Notes: generated from the sequence alone by a model not told the origin. A stretch of 64,000 bases of DNA from Chryseobacterium kimseyorum (GCF_025971945.1 NZ_JAPDHW010000004.1:124001-188000); one strand, 5' to 3'. Numbered from the stretch's first letter, positions 1 through 9,187 are shown. Program-made: numbers and translations.

Positions 1-797
1 TTTGTAGCCAAAACTGCTGCACCTATTTTCCCATAACTTCCCCCAACAATGATCGATTTACCAAAGGTTCCTTTGTGCGCAAATTCCTGTCTTGGTTGAA
101 ATATTTTTAAAATTAAATCATCATCAATTACATATTTATCCGTTTCAGTCTGCCCGATAAATTCCTGAGACAATTGTATATCCAAAACGACAACTTTTCC
201 GGCGAAAATTCCGGCTTCAGGATGAAGAAAAGTCTTTTTCCAAAACTGAAAAGTCAATGTATAATCTGCTTTAAAAATAATATCATTCTGACCGTTCAGC
301 TGATCTGAGAACATCCCTGACGGAATATCAATCGACATTTTAGGACTGGTTTTAGTGTTTAAATTTTCAATTAAATTTTTATAGATTCCGTCTAAATTTC
401 TTGATAAGCCCGTCCCGAAAAGCGCATCGATAATCACAGTTTTCTCAAAATCATATTTTTTAGTTTCGGCGAAATCTTTAACAGTTATTCCTGAAATATC
501 TTTTAACCGATTGAAATTAATTGTTGAATCATCAGAAAAATTCAAATCTTCTGTATTAATAAAAACATCCACGTCAAAACCTTTCAGATACAGCATTCTG
601 GCAATCGCAAAACCGTCGCCGCCATTATTTCCTTTTCCGCAGAAAATTGCAAAGTTCGTATGGTTTTTACAGTTTAAAAAAATCCAGTCGACACAGGATT
701 GCGCTGCCCTTTCCATTAAATTAACAGATGAAATAGGTTCATTCTGAATCGTATATTGATCTGCGGATCTGATGTTTTCGGCAGTGAAAATTTTCAT
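1..797 (-). CDS. nnr: Bifunctional NAD(P)H-hydrate repair enzyme Nnr, partial (3' end beyond window)
   Basis: Repairs hydrated NAD(P)H: the N-terminal epimerase interconverts R and S forms and the C-terminal dehydratase regenerates the cofactor. Reading leftward from an ATG at 797 gives an unbroken frame to base 1. The start is MKIFTAENIRSAD; then comes the epimerase nucleotide loop GKGNNGGDGFAIARML near residues 54-69 and IDALFGTGL near 115. The last visible residues, HKGTFGKSIIVGGSYGKIGA, are the beginning of the carbohydrate-kinase-like dehydratase domain, so this is the fused form and roughly half of it lies outside the window. The upstream neighbour mscL is divergent. Family assignment is firm; the fused architecture is inferred from the onset of the second domain. 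Confidence 0.88.
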   Translation of the reverse strand, partial: MKIFTAENIRSADQYTIQNEPISSVNLMERAAQSCVDWIFLNCKNHTNFAIFCGKGNNGGDGFAIARMLYLKGFDVDVFINTEDLNFSDDSTINFNRLKDISGITVKDFAETKKYDFEKTVIIDALFGTGLSRNLDGIYKNLIENLNTKTSPKMSIDIPSGMFSDQLNGQNDIIFKADYTLTFQFWKKTFLHPEAGIFAGKVVVLDIQLSQEFIGQTETDKYVIDDDLILKIFQPRQEFAHKGTFGKSIIVGGSYGKIGAAVLAT

Positions 798-898
798 ATC
801 ATTCTATTTTTAATAAATTTAACCATAATTATTTAAAATTATTGATCGTTTAAAGCAAAAAAAATCCCAAAACATTTAATATTATTATTTTTAAATGA

Positions 899-906
899 TA
901 CTTTTG
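899..906 (+). promoter_or_regulatory. Bacteroidetes -7 promoter element for mscL
   Basis: TACTTTTG matches TAnnTTTG, the -7 consensus of the Bacteroidetes primary sigma factor. It sits 27 bases before the mscL start codon in the divergent nnr-mscL spacer. No convincing -33 TTG is claimed. Confidence 0.5.
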
Positions 907-932
907 TGCAAAACATTTAAAAAATAAAAATT

Positions 933-1322
933 ATGGGATTTATTAAAGATTTTAAGGATTTTGCCTTTAAAGGAAACGTTGTTGATCTTGCAGTCGGTGT
1001 TATTATCGGTGCAGCTTTTAGTGCTATTGTAAAATCATTCGTTGATGATATAATCACTCCTCTCTTGCTGAATCCTGCATTGGAAAAAGCAAATGTAAAG
1101 AACATTGCAGAACTTTCCTGGAACGGTGTGAAGTATGGAAACTTCCTTTCTTCGGTCATCAGTTTCTTAATTGTAGCATTTGTTTTATTTATGCTTATCA
1201 AGGGAATTGCAAGTTTAAGTAAAAAAGAAGATGCTCCGATTGAAGCTCCAGCAGGACCTACTGAAGACCAAAAATTATTGACGGAAATCAGAGATTTGCT
1301 GAAAACAAAGAACAATATATAA
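933..1322 (+). CDS. mscL: Large-conductance mechanosensitive channel MscL
   Basis: Inner-membrane homopentameric channel that opens under membrane tension and releases solutes in hypo-osmotic shock. The 129-residue protein begins MGFIKDFKDFAFKGNVVDLA, the family's conserved amphipathic N-terminus followed by the pore-lining TM1 (about residues 15-40). TM2 lies at about 70-95, and a charged C-terminal helix ends in DLLKTKNNI. Length is close to the usual 130-150. A TAnnTTTG promoter lies just upstream and a strong hairpin terminator just downstream, so it is probably monocistronic. It is convergent with serA. The antisense open frame over it is a shadow. Confidence 0.97.
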   Translation: MGFIKDFKDFAFKGNVVDLAVGVIIGAAFSAIVKSFVDDIITPLLLNPALEKANVKNIAELSWNGVKYGNFLSSVISFLIVAFVLFMLIKGIASLSKKEDAPIEAPAGPTEDQKLLTEIRDLLKTKNNI

Positions 1323-1325
1323 AAC

Positions 1326-1355
1326 AAAAAACGCCGCAAAATTTGCGGCGTTTTT
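1326..1355. terminator. Bidirectional terminator between mscL and serA
   Basis: Perfect stem CGCCGCAAA/TTTGCGGCG flanked by A-run and T-run. It can serve mscL on the plus strand and serA on the minus strand, whose stop codon is about 20 bases away. Confidence 0.9.
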
Positions 1356-1376
1356 CTTATCCCTATAAATTCAACA

Positions 1377-2336
1377 TTAGTGAATCTGTAAAATGCTTGA
1401 AATCTGCTCAGCCAGAGAAAGACCGATTCTATCCTGAGCTTCTAACGTGGAAGCGCCAGTGTGAGGAGTTAAAGAAATTTTAGAATGATTTAAAATTTCC
1501 TTTGAAGGTGTCGGTTCGTTAATGAAAACATCAAGACCTGCGAATTTTACTTTCCCAGAATCTAAAGCTTCAACTAGAGCAGCCTCGTCAATCACACCGC
1601 CTCTTGAGCAGTTGACAATTGCCACACCTTCTTTCATAATGTCAAATTCATTTTTACCAATCATGAATCCTTCTTTTTGAGCAGGAACGTGAAGCGTGAT
1701 AAAATCTGAATGTTTTAAAACTTCCTGTAACGGTTCTGTTTCAATATCAACATTGATGAATTGATTGTTGTAGAATGTAACTTTAATACTTGCTTTACCA
1801 ATCATATTGTCAGCAGCGATCACTCTCATCCCAAGACCTAAAGCAATTTTTGCAACTTCCTGACCGATTCTTCCCATCCCCACAATACCAATGGTTTTCC
1901 CTTTCAGCTCAATACCTGCGGCGTATGCTTTTTTAAGTGAAGCAAATTCTGTATCACCTACCAAAGGCATTTTTCTGTTCGAATCCTGTAAAAATCTTGC
2001 ACCTGAAAATAAGTGAGCGAAAACCAACTCAGCAACCGATTCTGAAGAAGCAGAAGGTGTGTTGATCACATGTATACCCTTTCCTCTTGCATAGTCTACA
2101 TCGATATTATCCATACCCACTCCACCTCTACCGATAATTTCAATCGAAGGACAGCTGTCAATCAATTCTTTTCTTACCTGCGTTGCACTTCTCACCAATA
2201 TCGTACGGATTTTATGCTCATTAATGTAATCGATCAAAAATTCCTGAGGAACTTTTGTGGTAATTACTTCAAACCCTTTTGCCGTTAATGCATCAATCCC
2301 AGACTGGTCTAAGCCATCGTTTGCTAAAACTTTCAT
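1377..2336 (-). CDS. serA: D-3-phosphoglycerate dehydrogenase (D-isomer 2-hydroxyacid dehydrogenase)
   Basis: First step of serine synthesis: NAD-dependent oxidation of 3-phosphoglycerate. The 319-residue protein has the N-terminal substrate lobe (GRGGVGMDNIDVDYA), the Rossmann motif GIVGMGRIGQEVA near residues 150-162, NCSRGGVIDEAAL and a catalytic His in LTPHTGAST near the C-terminus. It is the short form without the ACT/regulatory domains of E. coli SerA, so serine feedback through ACT is not expected. Its stop is about 20 bases from the shared terminator. It could in principle act on another 2-hydroxyacid, but the short SerA-like form is common in Bacteroidetes. The spacer to the downstream HAD gene on the same strand is 81 bases. 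Confidence 0.88.
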   Translation of the reverse strand: MKVLANDGLDQSGIDALTAKGFEVITTKVPQEFLIDYINEHKIRTILVRSATQVRKELIDSCPSIEIIGRGGVGMDNIDVDYARGKGIHVINTPSASSESVAELVFAHLFSGARFLQDSNRKMPLVGDTEFASLKKAYAAGIELKGKTIGIVGMGRIGQEVAKIALGLGMRVIAADNMIGKASIKVTFYNNQFINVDIETEPLQEVLKHSDFITLHVPAQKEGFMIGKNEFDIMKEGVAIVNCSRGGVIDEAALVEALDSGKVKFAGLDVFINEPTPSKEILNHSKISLTPHTGASTLEAQDRIGLSLAEQISSILQIH

Positions 2337-2417
2337 AACTATTTATATATTAAAAATGAAAGATTTAAAAATTAAATACAGCAGTGTAAATTTAATTTTT
2401 AAATCTTCAGTTAGATT

Positions 2418-2819
2418 TTAATCTTTAAAAACTTCAATGGTCACCTGTTTTTCAATCAAATCGGTGAATTTCCCTTTGTATCTTGTAGCACGCACCAGAT
2501 GATTGTCGATCCAGTGATAGTTTCCGCCTCTTGGTTTTCCACACAGAACACTGTGATATTTGAAACCATGTTTGTCTAACCAGTCGATGGTAATCTGCTT
2601 TAGATTTTCAGTTCTTGAGGTGAAAAAACAGATTTGATGACCTTCATCGTACCATTTATTTACCGTTTCCAGCGCATCCGGAAAAGGCTCGCAGGTAACC
2701 ATTCTCTCTGGCTCTTCGTTCGGAACATCTTCGGTAATTGTTCCGTCGATATCGATCAGATAATTCTTAATTCCGTCTTTCAGAATCGGACTGATATGCT
2801 CAATATAATCTAGCTCCAT
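2418..2819 (-). CDS. Small HAD-superfamily phosphatase-like protein
   Basis: A 133-residue capless HAD-type hydrolase. The nucleophile motif is YLIDIDGTITED near residue 20 (DxDGT), followed by CFFTSRTE (motif II Ser/Thr region), a Lys in the CGKPRGGNYHWIDNH segment, and WIDNH as a motif-III-like acid. The substrate is not evident. Similar small HAD proteins are common in Bacteroidetes and are sometimes labelled as sugar-phosphate or nucleotide phosphatases, which the sequence does not establish. It follows serA on the same strand with 81 bases between them. No terminator was seen. About 240 bases of AT-rich spacer separate it from divergent idi. Confidence 0.7.
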   Translation of the reverse strand: MELDYIEHISPILKDGIKNYLIDIDGTITEDVPNEEPERMVTCEPFPDALETVNKWYDEGHQICFFTSRTENLKQITIDWLDKHGFKYHSVLCGKPRGGNYHWIDNHLVRATRYKGKFTDLIEKQVTIEVFKD

Positions 2820-3045
2820 CGTTCAAATTTTTAAAGCGCAAAGTTACACAATATTGATTAAACACTTGTATTAATCTTAGTTTATGTTAAAAATTTAACA
2901 ATAAAAATATTTTTAAATCATTAAAAACAATGGTTTAATTGCATTTTTCATAAAATTAATGAATATTTTTTATCTAAAAAAAAGCCAATATTTCATAAAT
3001 ATTAAAAATTTTAAACAATTATTTTACGAAATGACGATTAAAACT

Positions 3046-3053
3046 TAAATTTG
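3046..3053 (+). promoter_or_regulatory. -7 promoter element for idi
   Basis: TAAATTTG fits TAnnTTTG and ends only 5 bases before the idi ATG, so the transcript would be leaderless or nearly so. Confidence 0.5.
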
Positions 3054-3058
3054 TAGGA

Positions 3059-3568
3059 ATGGAAGAATATGTAGTTTTAGTAAATTCTGAAGATACCGTT
3101 TTGGGTTTAATGGAAAAGCAGCAGGCTCATATCAATGGTTTGCTTCACCGCGCATTTTCTGTTTTCTTATTTAATGATAAGGGCGAAATGCTGTTGCAGA
3201 AGCGCGCTTCCGAGAAATACCACTCTCCCAGTCAATGGACGAATGCAGTTTGTTCTCATCCTCGCGACGGAGAAAGTTATCTGAATGGAGCCCAACGAAG
3301 ATTAAAAGAAGAACTGGGAATTGAAACTGAGCTTTCAGAAAAATTTAATTTTATCTATAAAGCAGATGTAGGCGGCGGACTTTGGGAGCATGAGCTTGAT
3401 TATGTATTTACCGGAACTTACAGCGCTGATTTTAATTTAAATCATAATGAAGTAGAGGAAGTTCGATATATTTCTATGAAAGATCTCGATCAGGAAATAT
3501 CAGATTACCCGGAGCGGTTTACAGAATGGTTTAAAATTATTTTGGAAGAATATAAACACAATTTTTAA
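3059..3568 (+). CDS. idi: Isopentenyl-diphosphate delta-isomerase, type I
   Basis: Interconverts isopentenyl and dimethylallyl diphosphate for isoprenoid (menaquinone, carotenoid) synthesis. The 169-residue Nudix-fold protein carries the family's LLHRAFSVFLFNDKGEMLLQKR opening in pieces, the catalytic Cys in WTNAVCSHPRDGE (near residue 65), a Nudix box variant around GAQRRLKEELGIE, and WEHELDYVF with the catalytic Glu near residue 116. Length is typical of bacterial type I enzymes. It starts a tight cluster with a secreted hypothetical (7-base gap) and gcvT (8-base gap). The near-leaderless promoter supports the ATG at 3059. Confidence 0.95.
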   Translation: MEEYVVLVNSEDTVLGLMEKQQAHINGLLHRAFSVFLFNDKGEMLLQKRASEKYHSPSQWTNAVCSHPRDGESYLNGAQRRLKEELGIETELSEKFNFIYKADVGGGLWEHELDYVFTGTYSADFNLNHNEVEEVRYISMKDLDQEISDYPERFTEWFKIILEEYKHNF

Positions 3569-3575
3569 ACACATA

Positions 3576-4052
3576 ATGAAAAAAACAGTATTTCTTTTTG
3601 CGCTCATATTTTCTATGAGTCTGTTTGCTCAAAAATCTCACACTGAAGTTTTTGACAGTGAAAATTATTCGATCACAATGCCCAATACCTGGAAAGCAAC
3701 CAACGATGACGGCATTGTCAACATTTTCCCGACCAATCAGATTGGTGCTATTACCATTTCTGAATACCACGATCTGGAACTTCCAAAGACAGAAACCAAA
3801 AAATTTATTCTTGCACTCTACAATTCTTCGGATGACGAGAAAAAAATAAAAACCGGAAGCGGAAAAAGAGGTTACACAGAATATTATTATGAATATACTG
3901 ATGAAAAAGAAAATCTTTTCTGGATCACCAAAGTTTATCAGAAAAACAAAGATCTGTATATTGTAAGCATCAACTGCCAGCCAAAATACTGGAACGGCAA
4001 TTACATGAAAGTTTTTAATGAAACTTTTGACAGTTTTAAAATCAAGAAATAA
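3576..4052 (+). CDS. Secreted hypothetical protein
   Basis: A 158-residue protein with a clean Sec signal peptide (MKKTVFLFALIFSMSLFAQ, cleavage expected after Ala18-Gln19). The mature part begins with a VFDSENYSITMPNTW segment, a pattern seen in PsbP-like or DUF1795-type lipid-binding folds. The rest is a beta-rich domain ending FDSFKIKK. No catalytic motif was recognised. It lies between idi and gcvT with single-digit gaps, so it is probably co-transcribed with them, but that gives no functional clue because those neighbours belong to different pathways. Confidence 0.75.
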   Translation: MKKTVFLFALIFSMSLFAQKSHTEVFDSENYSITMPNTWKATNDDGIVNIFPTNQIGAITISEYHDLELPKTETKKFILALYNSSDDEKKIKTGSGKRGYTEYYYEYTDEKENLFWITKVYQKNKDLYIVSINCQPKYWNGNYMKVFNETFDSFKIKK

Positions 4053-4060
4053 ATATAAAA

Positions 4061-5137
4061 ATGAACAAAACAGCATTGTACGACAAACACGTTTCTTTGG
4101 GAGCGAAAATAGTACCTTTCGCAGGATTTGATATGCCTGTGCAATATTCCGGAGTGACGGAAGAACACTTTGCAGTAAGAGAAAAAGCGGGATTATTTGA
4201 CGTGTCTCACATGGGACAGTTTTTCATTGAAGGTGCAGGTTCCAAAGAACTTCTTCAGTTTGTGACAACAAACAATCTGGATGCTCTTGAAAACGGAAAA
4301 GCGCAGTATTCTTGTCTTCCTAATGAAGATGGAGGAATTGTGGATGATCTTATCGTTTACAAAATGGAAGACGATAAATATTTTGTTGTGGTAAATGCTT
4401 CAAACATTGAAAAAGACTGGAATCATATTTCAAAATACAATACTTTCGGAGCGAAAATGACGAATGCTTCAGACGAGATGTCTTTATTGGCAATTCAGGG
4501 TCCGAAAGCAACAGAGATTCTTCAGAAATTGACTGAGACTAATCTATCTGAAATTCCTTATTACCATTTCACAGTTGGTTCAGTAGCCGGAGTGAGCGAG
4601 GTGATAATTTCAAACACCGGTTACACCGGAAGCGGTGGCTTTGAGATTTATTTCAAAAATGAAAATGCAGAACAGCTTTGGGATGCCATTATTGAAGCAG
4701 GTGCTGAAGAAGGAATTATTCCTTGCGGATTGGCTGCCAGAGACACTTTAAGACTTGAAAAAGGATTCTGCCTTTACGGAATGGATATCGATGATACCAC
4801 TTCTCCAATCGAAGCAGGATTAGGATGGATTACAAAATTTGATAAAGATTTTGTATCAAAAGAAACTTTCGCAAAACAAAAAGAAGAAGGAGTTACCAGA
4901 AAATTAGTTGGTTTTGAACTGACTGACAAAGGAGTTCCAAGACATGATTATCCTGTGGTGGATGCTGACGGTAATGTAATCGGAAAAGTGACTTCAGGAA
5001 CGCAGTCTCCGATGAAAAAGATTGGATTGGGAATCGCATATGTTGATAAACCACATTTTAAATTGGGAACCGAAATTTTTATTCAGGTTAGAAACAAAAA
5101 TATTCCTGCGAAAGTGGTAAAGATGCCTTTCGTTTAG
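4061..5137 (+). CDS. gcvT: Aminomethyltransferase, glycine cleavage T protein
   Basis: T protein of the glycine cleavage system: transfers the methylene group from H-protein-bound aminomethyl to tetrahydrofolate, releasing ammonia. The 358-residue protein shows the family start (TALYDKHVSLGAKIVPFAGFDMPVQY), the folate-site segment GLFDVSHMGQ with the conserved Asp (near residue 47), NTGYTGSGGFEIY, LAARDTLRLEKGFCLYG and the C-terminal barrel segment ending IPAKVVKMPFV. No other gcv genes are in the window, so the system is dispersed. A terminator follows. Confidence 0.96.
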   Translation: MNKTALYDKHVSLGAKIVPFAGFDMPVQYSGVTEEHFAVREKAGLFDVSHMGQFFIEGAGSKELLQFVTTNNLDALENGKAQYSCLPNEDGGIVDDLIVYKMEDDKYFVVVNASNIEKDWNHISKYNTFGAKMTNASDEMSLLAIQGPKATEILQKLTETNLSEIPYYHFTVGSVAGVSEVIISNTGYTGSGGFEIYFKNENAEQLWDAIIEAGAEEGIIPCGLAARDTLRLEKGFCLYGMDIDDTTSPIEAGLGWITKFDKDFVSKETFAKQKEEGVTRKLVGFELTDKGVPRHDYPVVDADGNVIGKVTSGTQSPMKKIGLGIAYVDKPHFKLGTEIFIQVRNKNIPAKVVKMPFV

Positions 5138-5182
5138 CATATTGCTATTTACAGTTAGCTTTAGCTGACACTTTATAAATTC

Positions 5183-5212
5183 AAAAAACCACAGATTTCT
5201 CTGTGGTTTTTT
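5183..5212. terminator. Bidirectional terminator between gcvT and the ArsC-like gene
   Basis: AAAAAACCACAG / CTGTGGTTTTTT with a 6-base loop, in the convergent gap; T-runs on both strands. Confidence 0.9.
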
Positions 5213-5234
5213 ACTTTTTCTGACAGAAAAAATC

Positions 5235-5591
5235 TTAATTATTTCCGTTAAAATGAGCTCTTAAATTCTCAATGTTCTTCTTGTCATTTCCTATGAAAAT
5301 CTCCGTATCAGTAAGGAAAACAGGACGCTTCAGGAACGTGTAGTGATCTAACAGCAGTTCTTTGAAATCGTCTTCACCCATCGTTTTCAAATCAAGTTCT
5401 CTTAATTTAATCTGGGTTGATTTTTTACTGAACAAATCCTCGTAAGAATTGGTGATTTTATGCATTGCTTCCACTTCTTCCTGTGTGATAGGCTCCTTTT
5501 TTATTTCGCGCATCTCCCAGTCTCTCAGATCAAATTTTGCTAAAATTTTTCTGCATGTGTCACAACTATTAAGATAAAATACTTTCTTCAT
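5235..5591 (-). CDS. ArsC/Spx-family thioredoxin-fold protein
   Basis: A 118-residue single-domain protein of the ArsC family. The N-terminal beta strand is followed by a CxxC-like redox motif, Cys10-Asp-Thr-Cys13. A later KRPVFLTDTEIFIG segment (near residues 88-101) corresponds to the family's RPI/RPV cis-proline loop. Classical arsenate reductases use the first Cys with an Arg triad, and Spx uses CxxC for redox sensing; this sequence does not decide between them. No ars genes surround it, which argues against a dedicated arsenic role. It is convergent with gcvT. Confidence 0.75.
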   Translation of the reverse strand: MKKVFYLNSCDTCRKILAKFDLRDWEMREIKKEPITQEEVEAMHKITNSYEDLFSKKSTQIKLRELDLKTMGEDDFKELLLDHYTFLKRPVFLTDTEIFIGNDKKNIENLRAHFNGNN

Positions 5592-5728
5592 CTATATATT
5601 AATTAATTATTTTTTAAAATTCACTCCAAATTGGATATTATTACAAGATACCACTTTTATATGGAAAAAGACCTATTTATTTTCACTTTCTAATATTTAA
5701 TGAATATCTTTATTAAAATTTAAAAAAA

Positions 5729-6196
5729 ATGGATAATAAGCCGATTAGTTTTCAGTTCATTTCTGAGCCTTCAGATGTCAATTACGGAGGAAATGTACAT
5801 GGTGGAAGTGTTATGAAATGGATTGATCAGGCCGGATATGCGTGCGCGACCACATGGAGTGGAAATTATTCTGTGACAGTGTATGTGGGTGGAATCCGTT
5901 TTTATGAGCCGATCAAAATCGGTGAAATTGTTCAGGTGGAAGCAAAAGTAATCTATACAGGTTCTTCGAGTATGCATATTTCTATCAATGTCTTCTCCAG
6001 AAACCTTAAACAACCGACATTTGATAAGAAAACACACTGCATTATAGTATTTGTTGCTGTAGACGAGAACGGCAAAAAACTTCCGGTTCCAAAGTGGATT
6101 CCTGAAACAGAAGAAGAAAAACAGCAGGAAATGTATGCAAAACGTCTGATGGAATTACGTACACAGATTGAAGATGAAATGAAACCTTTTCTTTAA
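5729..6196 (+). CDS. Acyl-CoA thioesterase, hotdog fold (YciA/BACH type)
   Basis: Cytoplasmic hotdog-fold thioesterase predicted to hydrolyse acyl-CoA. The 155-residue protein has the family's NYGGNVHGGSVMKWIDQAGY segment (near residues 16-35) with the helix-start Asp, and the VGGIRFYEPIKIGEIVQVEAKV strand pair split by a turn. The C-terminal tail is charged. Length matches YciA. Chain-length preference cannot be read from sequence. The downstream frameshifted gene begins 9 bases after the stop, suggesting co-transcription. Confidence 0.85.
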   Translation: MDNKPISFQFISEPSDVNYGGNVHGGSVMKWIDQAGYACATTWSGNYSVTVYVGGIRFYEPIKIGEIVQVEAKVIYTGSSSMHISINVFSRNLKQPTFDKKTHCIIVFVAVDENGKKLPVPKWIPETEEEKQQEMYAKRLMELRTQIEDEMKPFL

Positions 6197-6204
6197 AATA
6201 GATC

Positions 6205-7076
6205 ATGCAGAGATCAGATTTTTTAAAACTATCATCACTGGGTTTTCTGGGATTATATTCTTGCGGAATAACACAGTCTGTAGGAAAAGAAAAACGTTTG
6301 GGAGTACAGCTTTACACCGTCCGGGGAGCCATTTCAAAAAATATTGAGACAGCTTTAGAAAAAATTGCTGCTTTAGGTTTTAAAGACCTTGAAATTTACA
6401 GTTACAACGGAACTTTTTTTGGTAAAAACAAAAATGAGTTCCTGACAATTCTAAAAAATACGGGTTTACAGGTTGTCAGCTCGCATCACCGTACCGGAAT
6501 GACCGATAAAGAAGCCGGAACACTTTTAAAGAACTGGGAAAATACTTTGGATGATCTGAATTATTTAGGTGCAAAATATGCTGTCTGTTCTTATCTACCT
6601 GAAGCAGAAAGAAGTCTTGAAAATTACCGCAAGCTTCCTGAAGTCCTGGAAAATGCTGCCACCATATCTAAAAAAGCCGAAGTACAACTGGCCTATCACA
6701 ATCATGATTTTGAATTTCTGAAAATGGATGATCAGAAAAATTTCTATGATTTTATTTTAGAAGCACCTCACCGGATTTGGTTAAAATGGAATTGGATTTG
6801 TACTGGATTACAAAAGCTGGATTCGATCCTCTAAAGTATTTTGATAAATATCCTGGAAGATTTCCTCTATGGCATGTAAAAGATATGCAGAAAGGCACAG
6901 AAAATTTTGCAGAAGTTGGCAACGGAACCATTGATTTTAAAAGTATTTTTGAAGCCAGAAAAAAGGCAGGTTTAGATTACTGGTTTGTAGAACAGGATTC
7001 CAGTGATAAGGATATTTTTGAGAGTCTTTTGATGAGCACAAAGTACATAGAGGATAACACCTTTTTCTTTAAATAA
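6205..7076 (+). pseudogene. Sugar phosphate isomerase/epimerase (xylose isomerase-like TIM barrel), frameshifted
   Basis: Two overlapping frames together encode one protein of about 290 residues. The first (6205-6834) has a Tat/lipoprotein-like N-terminus (MQRSDFLKLSSLGFLGLYSCG) and the first two thirds of the barrel (RLGVQLYTVRGAI, FKDLEIYSYNG, LAYHNHDFEF). The second carries the C-terminal third (LVKMELDLYWITKAGFDP, WHVKDMQKGTENFAEVG, WFVEQDSS). Reading FILEA in the first frame and then TSPDLVKMELDLYW in the next restores family continuity, so one base is missing near 6763-6768, most simply an A in GCA(A)CC. This is either a real inactivating deletion or an assembly error. It lies 9 bases after the thioesterase and 10 before a lipoprotein gene. 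Confidence 0.85.
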
Positions 7077-7086
7077 ATAACGCCAG

Positions 7087-7545
7087 ATGAAAAAGATTTA
7101 TTTACTTCTCGTCACAGTTTTAACTCTTTCATGCAAAGAAAATAAAGTAAGCGCTTTCTCTAATTCTAATAACAAGTGTGACTGCGAAAAAACTGTTGAA
7201 ACTGACAGTATTTTATATGCTTCAAACGTAGAGATCGACAATAATTTGAGCAGGAATCAAATTAAATTTAATTGCCAGTCAATCGAAGTGGGAACTGCAT
7301 CAGTAACTGACAGTAATGGAAACGCAAGATGTAGAAATATGTACGGACTGAAATGTTCGTCAGAAAAATTTCATCAGTTAACATTCGCTGAAAATTTCAC
7401 CTATACCTCAGACGAAACAGAAAACAGCAACAACTCAAAAAACTCTTTTATTGATGATTTGAAGCGATACGACATTCAAATTTTTAAATTCTATCTCAAT
7501 AGTAAACGTGAACTAAAATCTGCATCCAGAATTGTAAAAGATTAA
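7087..7545 (+). CDS. Hypothetical lipoprotein
   Basis: A 152-residue protein with a lipoprotein signal (LLVTVLTLSCKENK, lipidated Cys near residue 16). The mature part contains several further cysteines (NKCDCEKT, FNCQS, ARCRN, LKCSS), which suggests disulfide bonding in the periplasm. No domain was recognised. It is the last gene of the plus-strand run beginning at the thioesterase and is followed by a terminator shared with rny. Confidence 0.7.
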   Translation: MKKIYLLLVTVLTLSCKENKVSAFSNSNNKCDCEKTVETDSILYASNVEIDNNLSRNQIKFNCQSIEVGTASVTDSNGNARCRNMYGLKCSSEKFHQLTFAENFTYTSDETENSNNSKNSFIDDLKRYDIQIFKFYLNSKRELKSASRIVKD

Positions 7546-7570
7546 TTTCCCAACTTATTTCATAAAAAAA

Positions 7571-7600
7571 TCCTTTCAAATTTCTCTGAAAGGACTCTTT
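7571..7600. terminator. Bidirectional terminator between the lipoprotein gene and rny
   Basis: TCCTTTCA / TGAAAGGA stem with an 8-base loop; A-run on the left and T-rich run on the right suit both convergent genes. Confidence 0.8.
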
Positions 7601-7618
7601 ATTTATGGTAAAACTGAA

Positions 7619-9187
7619 TTATCTTGCGATGTTTACAGCTCTTGTTTCTCTGATTACCGTAACTCTTACCTGTCCCGGATATGTCAATTCATTCTGAATT
7701 TTTTCTGAGATGTCATAAGATAGCTGAGAAGCGATTTCGTCATTTACTTTCCCGCTTTCTACCATTACTCTAAGTTCTCTACCAGCCTGAATTGCGTATG
7801 CACTAGAAACTCCTTCAAAACTTAAAGCGGCAGCTTCAAGGTCTTTCAATCTCTGAATATAAGATTCTAAAACCTGACGTCTTGCTCCAGGTCTTGCTCC
7901 TGAAATTGCATCGGCAACCTGAATAATTGGCGACAGCAATGAAGTCATTTCCACTTCGTCGTGGTGAGCTCCAATAGCATTGATTACTTCTGGGTTTTCA
8001 CCGTATTTCTCTGCCCACTGCATTCCTAATAAAGCGTGAGGAAGTTCAGATTCCTGCTCAGGAACTTTTCCGATATCGTGTAAAAGACCTGCTCTTTTAG
8101 CCATTTTTACATTCAATCCTAATTCTGCAGCCATTGTAGCAGCAATATTGGCTACTTCTCTTGAGTGCTGAAGAAGGTTTTGTCCGTAAGACGAACGGTA
8201 TTTCATTCTACCAACGATTTTCACCAACTCTGGGTGTAAACCGTGGATTCCTAGATCGATGATCGTTCTTTTACCGACTTCAATGATCTCTTCTTCAATC
8301 ATTTTTTTGGTTTTCTCTACAACTTCTTCGATTCTGGCAGGGTGAATTCTACCGTCTGTAACCAATCTGTGAAGTGACAATCTTGCGATCTCTCTTCTAA
8401 CAGGATCGAAACATGAAAGAAGAATAGCCTCTGGGGTATCATCTACAATAATTTCAACACCTGTCATCGCTTCTAAAGCACGGATATTTCTACCTTCTCT
8501 ACCGATAATTCTACCTTTTACTTCGTCAGATTCGATGTTAAATACAGATACTGAATTTTCTATTGCCTGCTCGGTACCGATTCTCTGAATAGTCTGTATA
8601 ACGATTTTTCTGGCTTCACTTTTAGCATTCAGCTGAGCTTCTTCCATGATGCTCTGAACATGTGCCTGAGCTCTTGTTTTAGCTTCAGCTCTCATCGTTT
8701 CTACCAATTCAGATTTTGCTTCTTCTGCGGTATAGTTTGAGATTTTTTCAAGCATTTCAACTTTCTTAGAAGTTGCAGAGTCTAACTCTTGCTGCTTTCT
8801 TTCTAAAATTTCGGTTTTCTTAGCGTAATCAGCAATCTGTCTGTCTAAATCTTTTTCAAGTTTGCCAGCTTTGCTCAGTTCGTCATTAAGTTTGTTTTCT
8901 TTGTCTTTTACTCTTTTTTCGCCCTCCTGCATTTTTCTTTCACGAGACTGAATGTCTGCATCGTGCTGAGATTTCAGTTCAAGAAACTTTTCTTTGGCCT
9001 GAAGATTTTTTTCTTTCTTTATGGATTCGGCTTGTACGTTAGCTTTTTCTATAAGATTTTCGGCATTTTTTGTTGCATCGTCTATAATAAATTTGCCTTT
9101 AGCATTGAGAGAGCTTTTAGAAAATACCATTCCTAAAACAGCACCTATTACTAAACAAATAACGCCGACTATTATGGCTGTTGTCAT
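7619..9187 (-). CDS. rny: Ribonuclease Y
   Basis: Membrane-anchored endoribonuclease that starts mRNA turnover. The 522-residue protein has an N-terminal TM helix (about residues 1-20), a long coiled coil (about 30-200, rich in K/E/Q), a KH domain ([25 protein letters not shown] near 225-250) and an HD domain with the metal pair in [10 protein letters not shown] and [11 protein letters not shown]. Length and order match the family. It lies downstream of the zapA pair on the same strand, with a candidate structured RNA in the spacer. This arrangement (division genes, RNA, rny) resembles what is usual in Flavobacteriia from memory. Confidence 0.97.
   Translation of the reverse strand: MTTAIIVGVICLVIGAVLGMVFSKSSLNAKGKFIIDDATKNAENLIEKANVQAESIKKEKNLQAKEKFLELKSQHDADIQSRERKMQEGEKRVKDKENKLNDELSKAGKLEKDLDRQIADYAKKTEILERKQQELDSATSKKVEMLEKISNYTAEEAKSELVETMRAEAKTRAQAHVQSIMEEAQLNAKSEARKIVIQTIQRIGTEQAIENSVSVFNIESDEVKGRIIGREGRNIRALEAMTGVEIIVDDTPEAILLSCFDPVRREIARLSLHRLVTDGRIHPARIEEVVEKTKKMIEEEIIEVGKRTIIDLGIHGLHPELVKIVGRMKYRSSYGQNLLQHSREVANIAATMAAELGLNVKMAKRAGLLHDIGKVPEQESELPHALLGMQWAEKYGENPEVINAIGAHHDEVEMTSLLSPIIQVADAISGARPGARRQVLESYIQRLKDLEAAALSFEGVSSAYAIQAGRELRVMVESGKVNDEIASQLSYDISEKIQNELTYPGQVRVTVIRETRAVNIAR

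Noticed and set aside
917-1339. 140-residue open frame antisense to mscL
   Set aside because: Fully overlaps mscL, whose translation matches the family along its length; no promoter or start context on the minus strand.
6763-6790. Programmed ribosomal frameshift in the sugar isomerase-like gene
   Set aside because: No slippery heptamer with downstream stem or Shine-Dalgarno-like stimulator was seen; a lost base explains it better.
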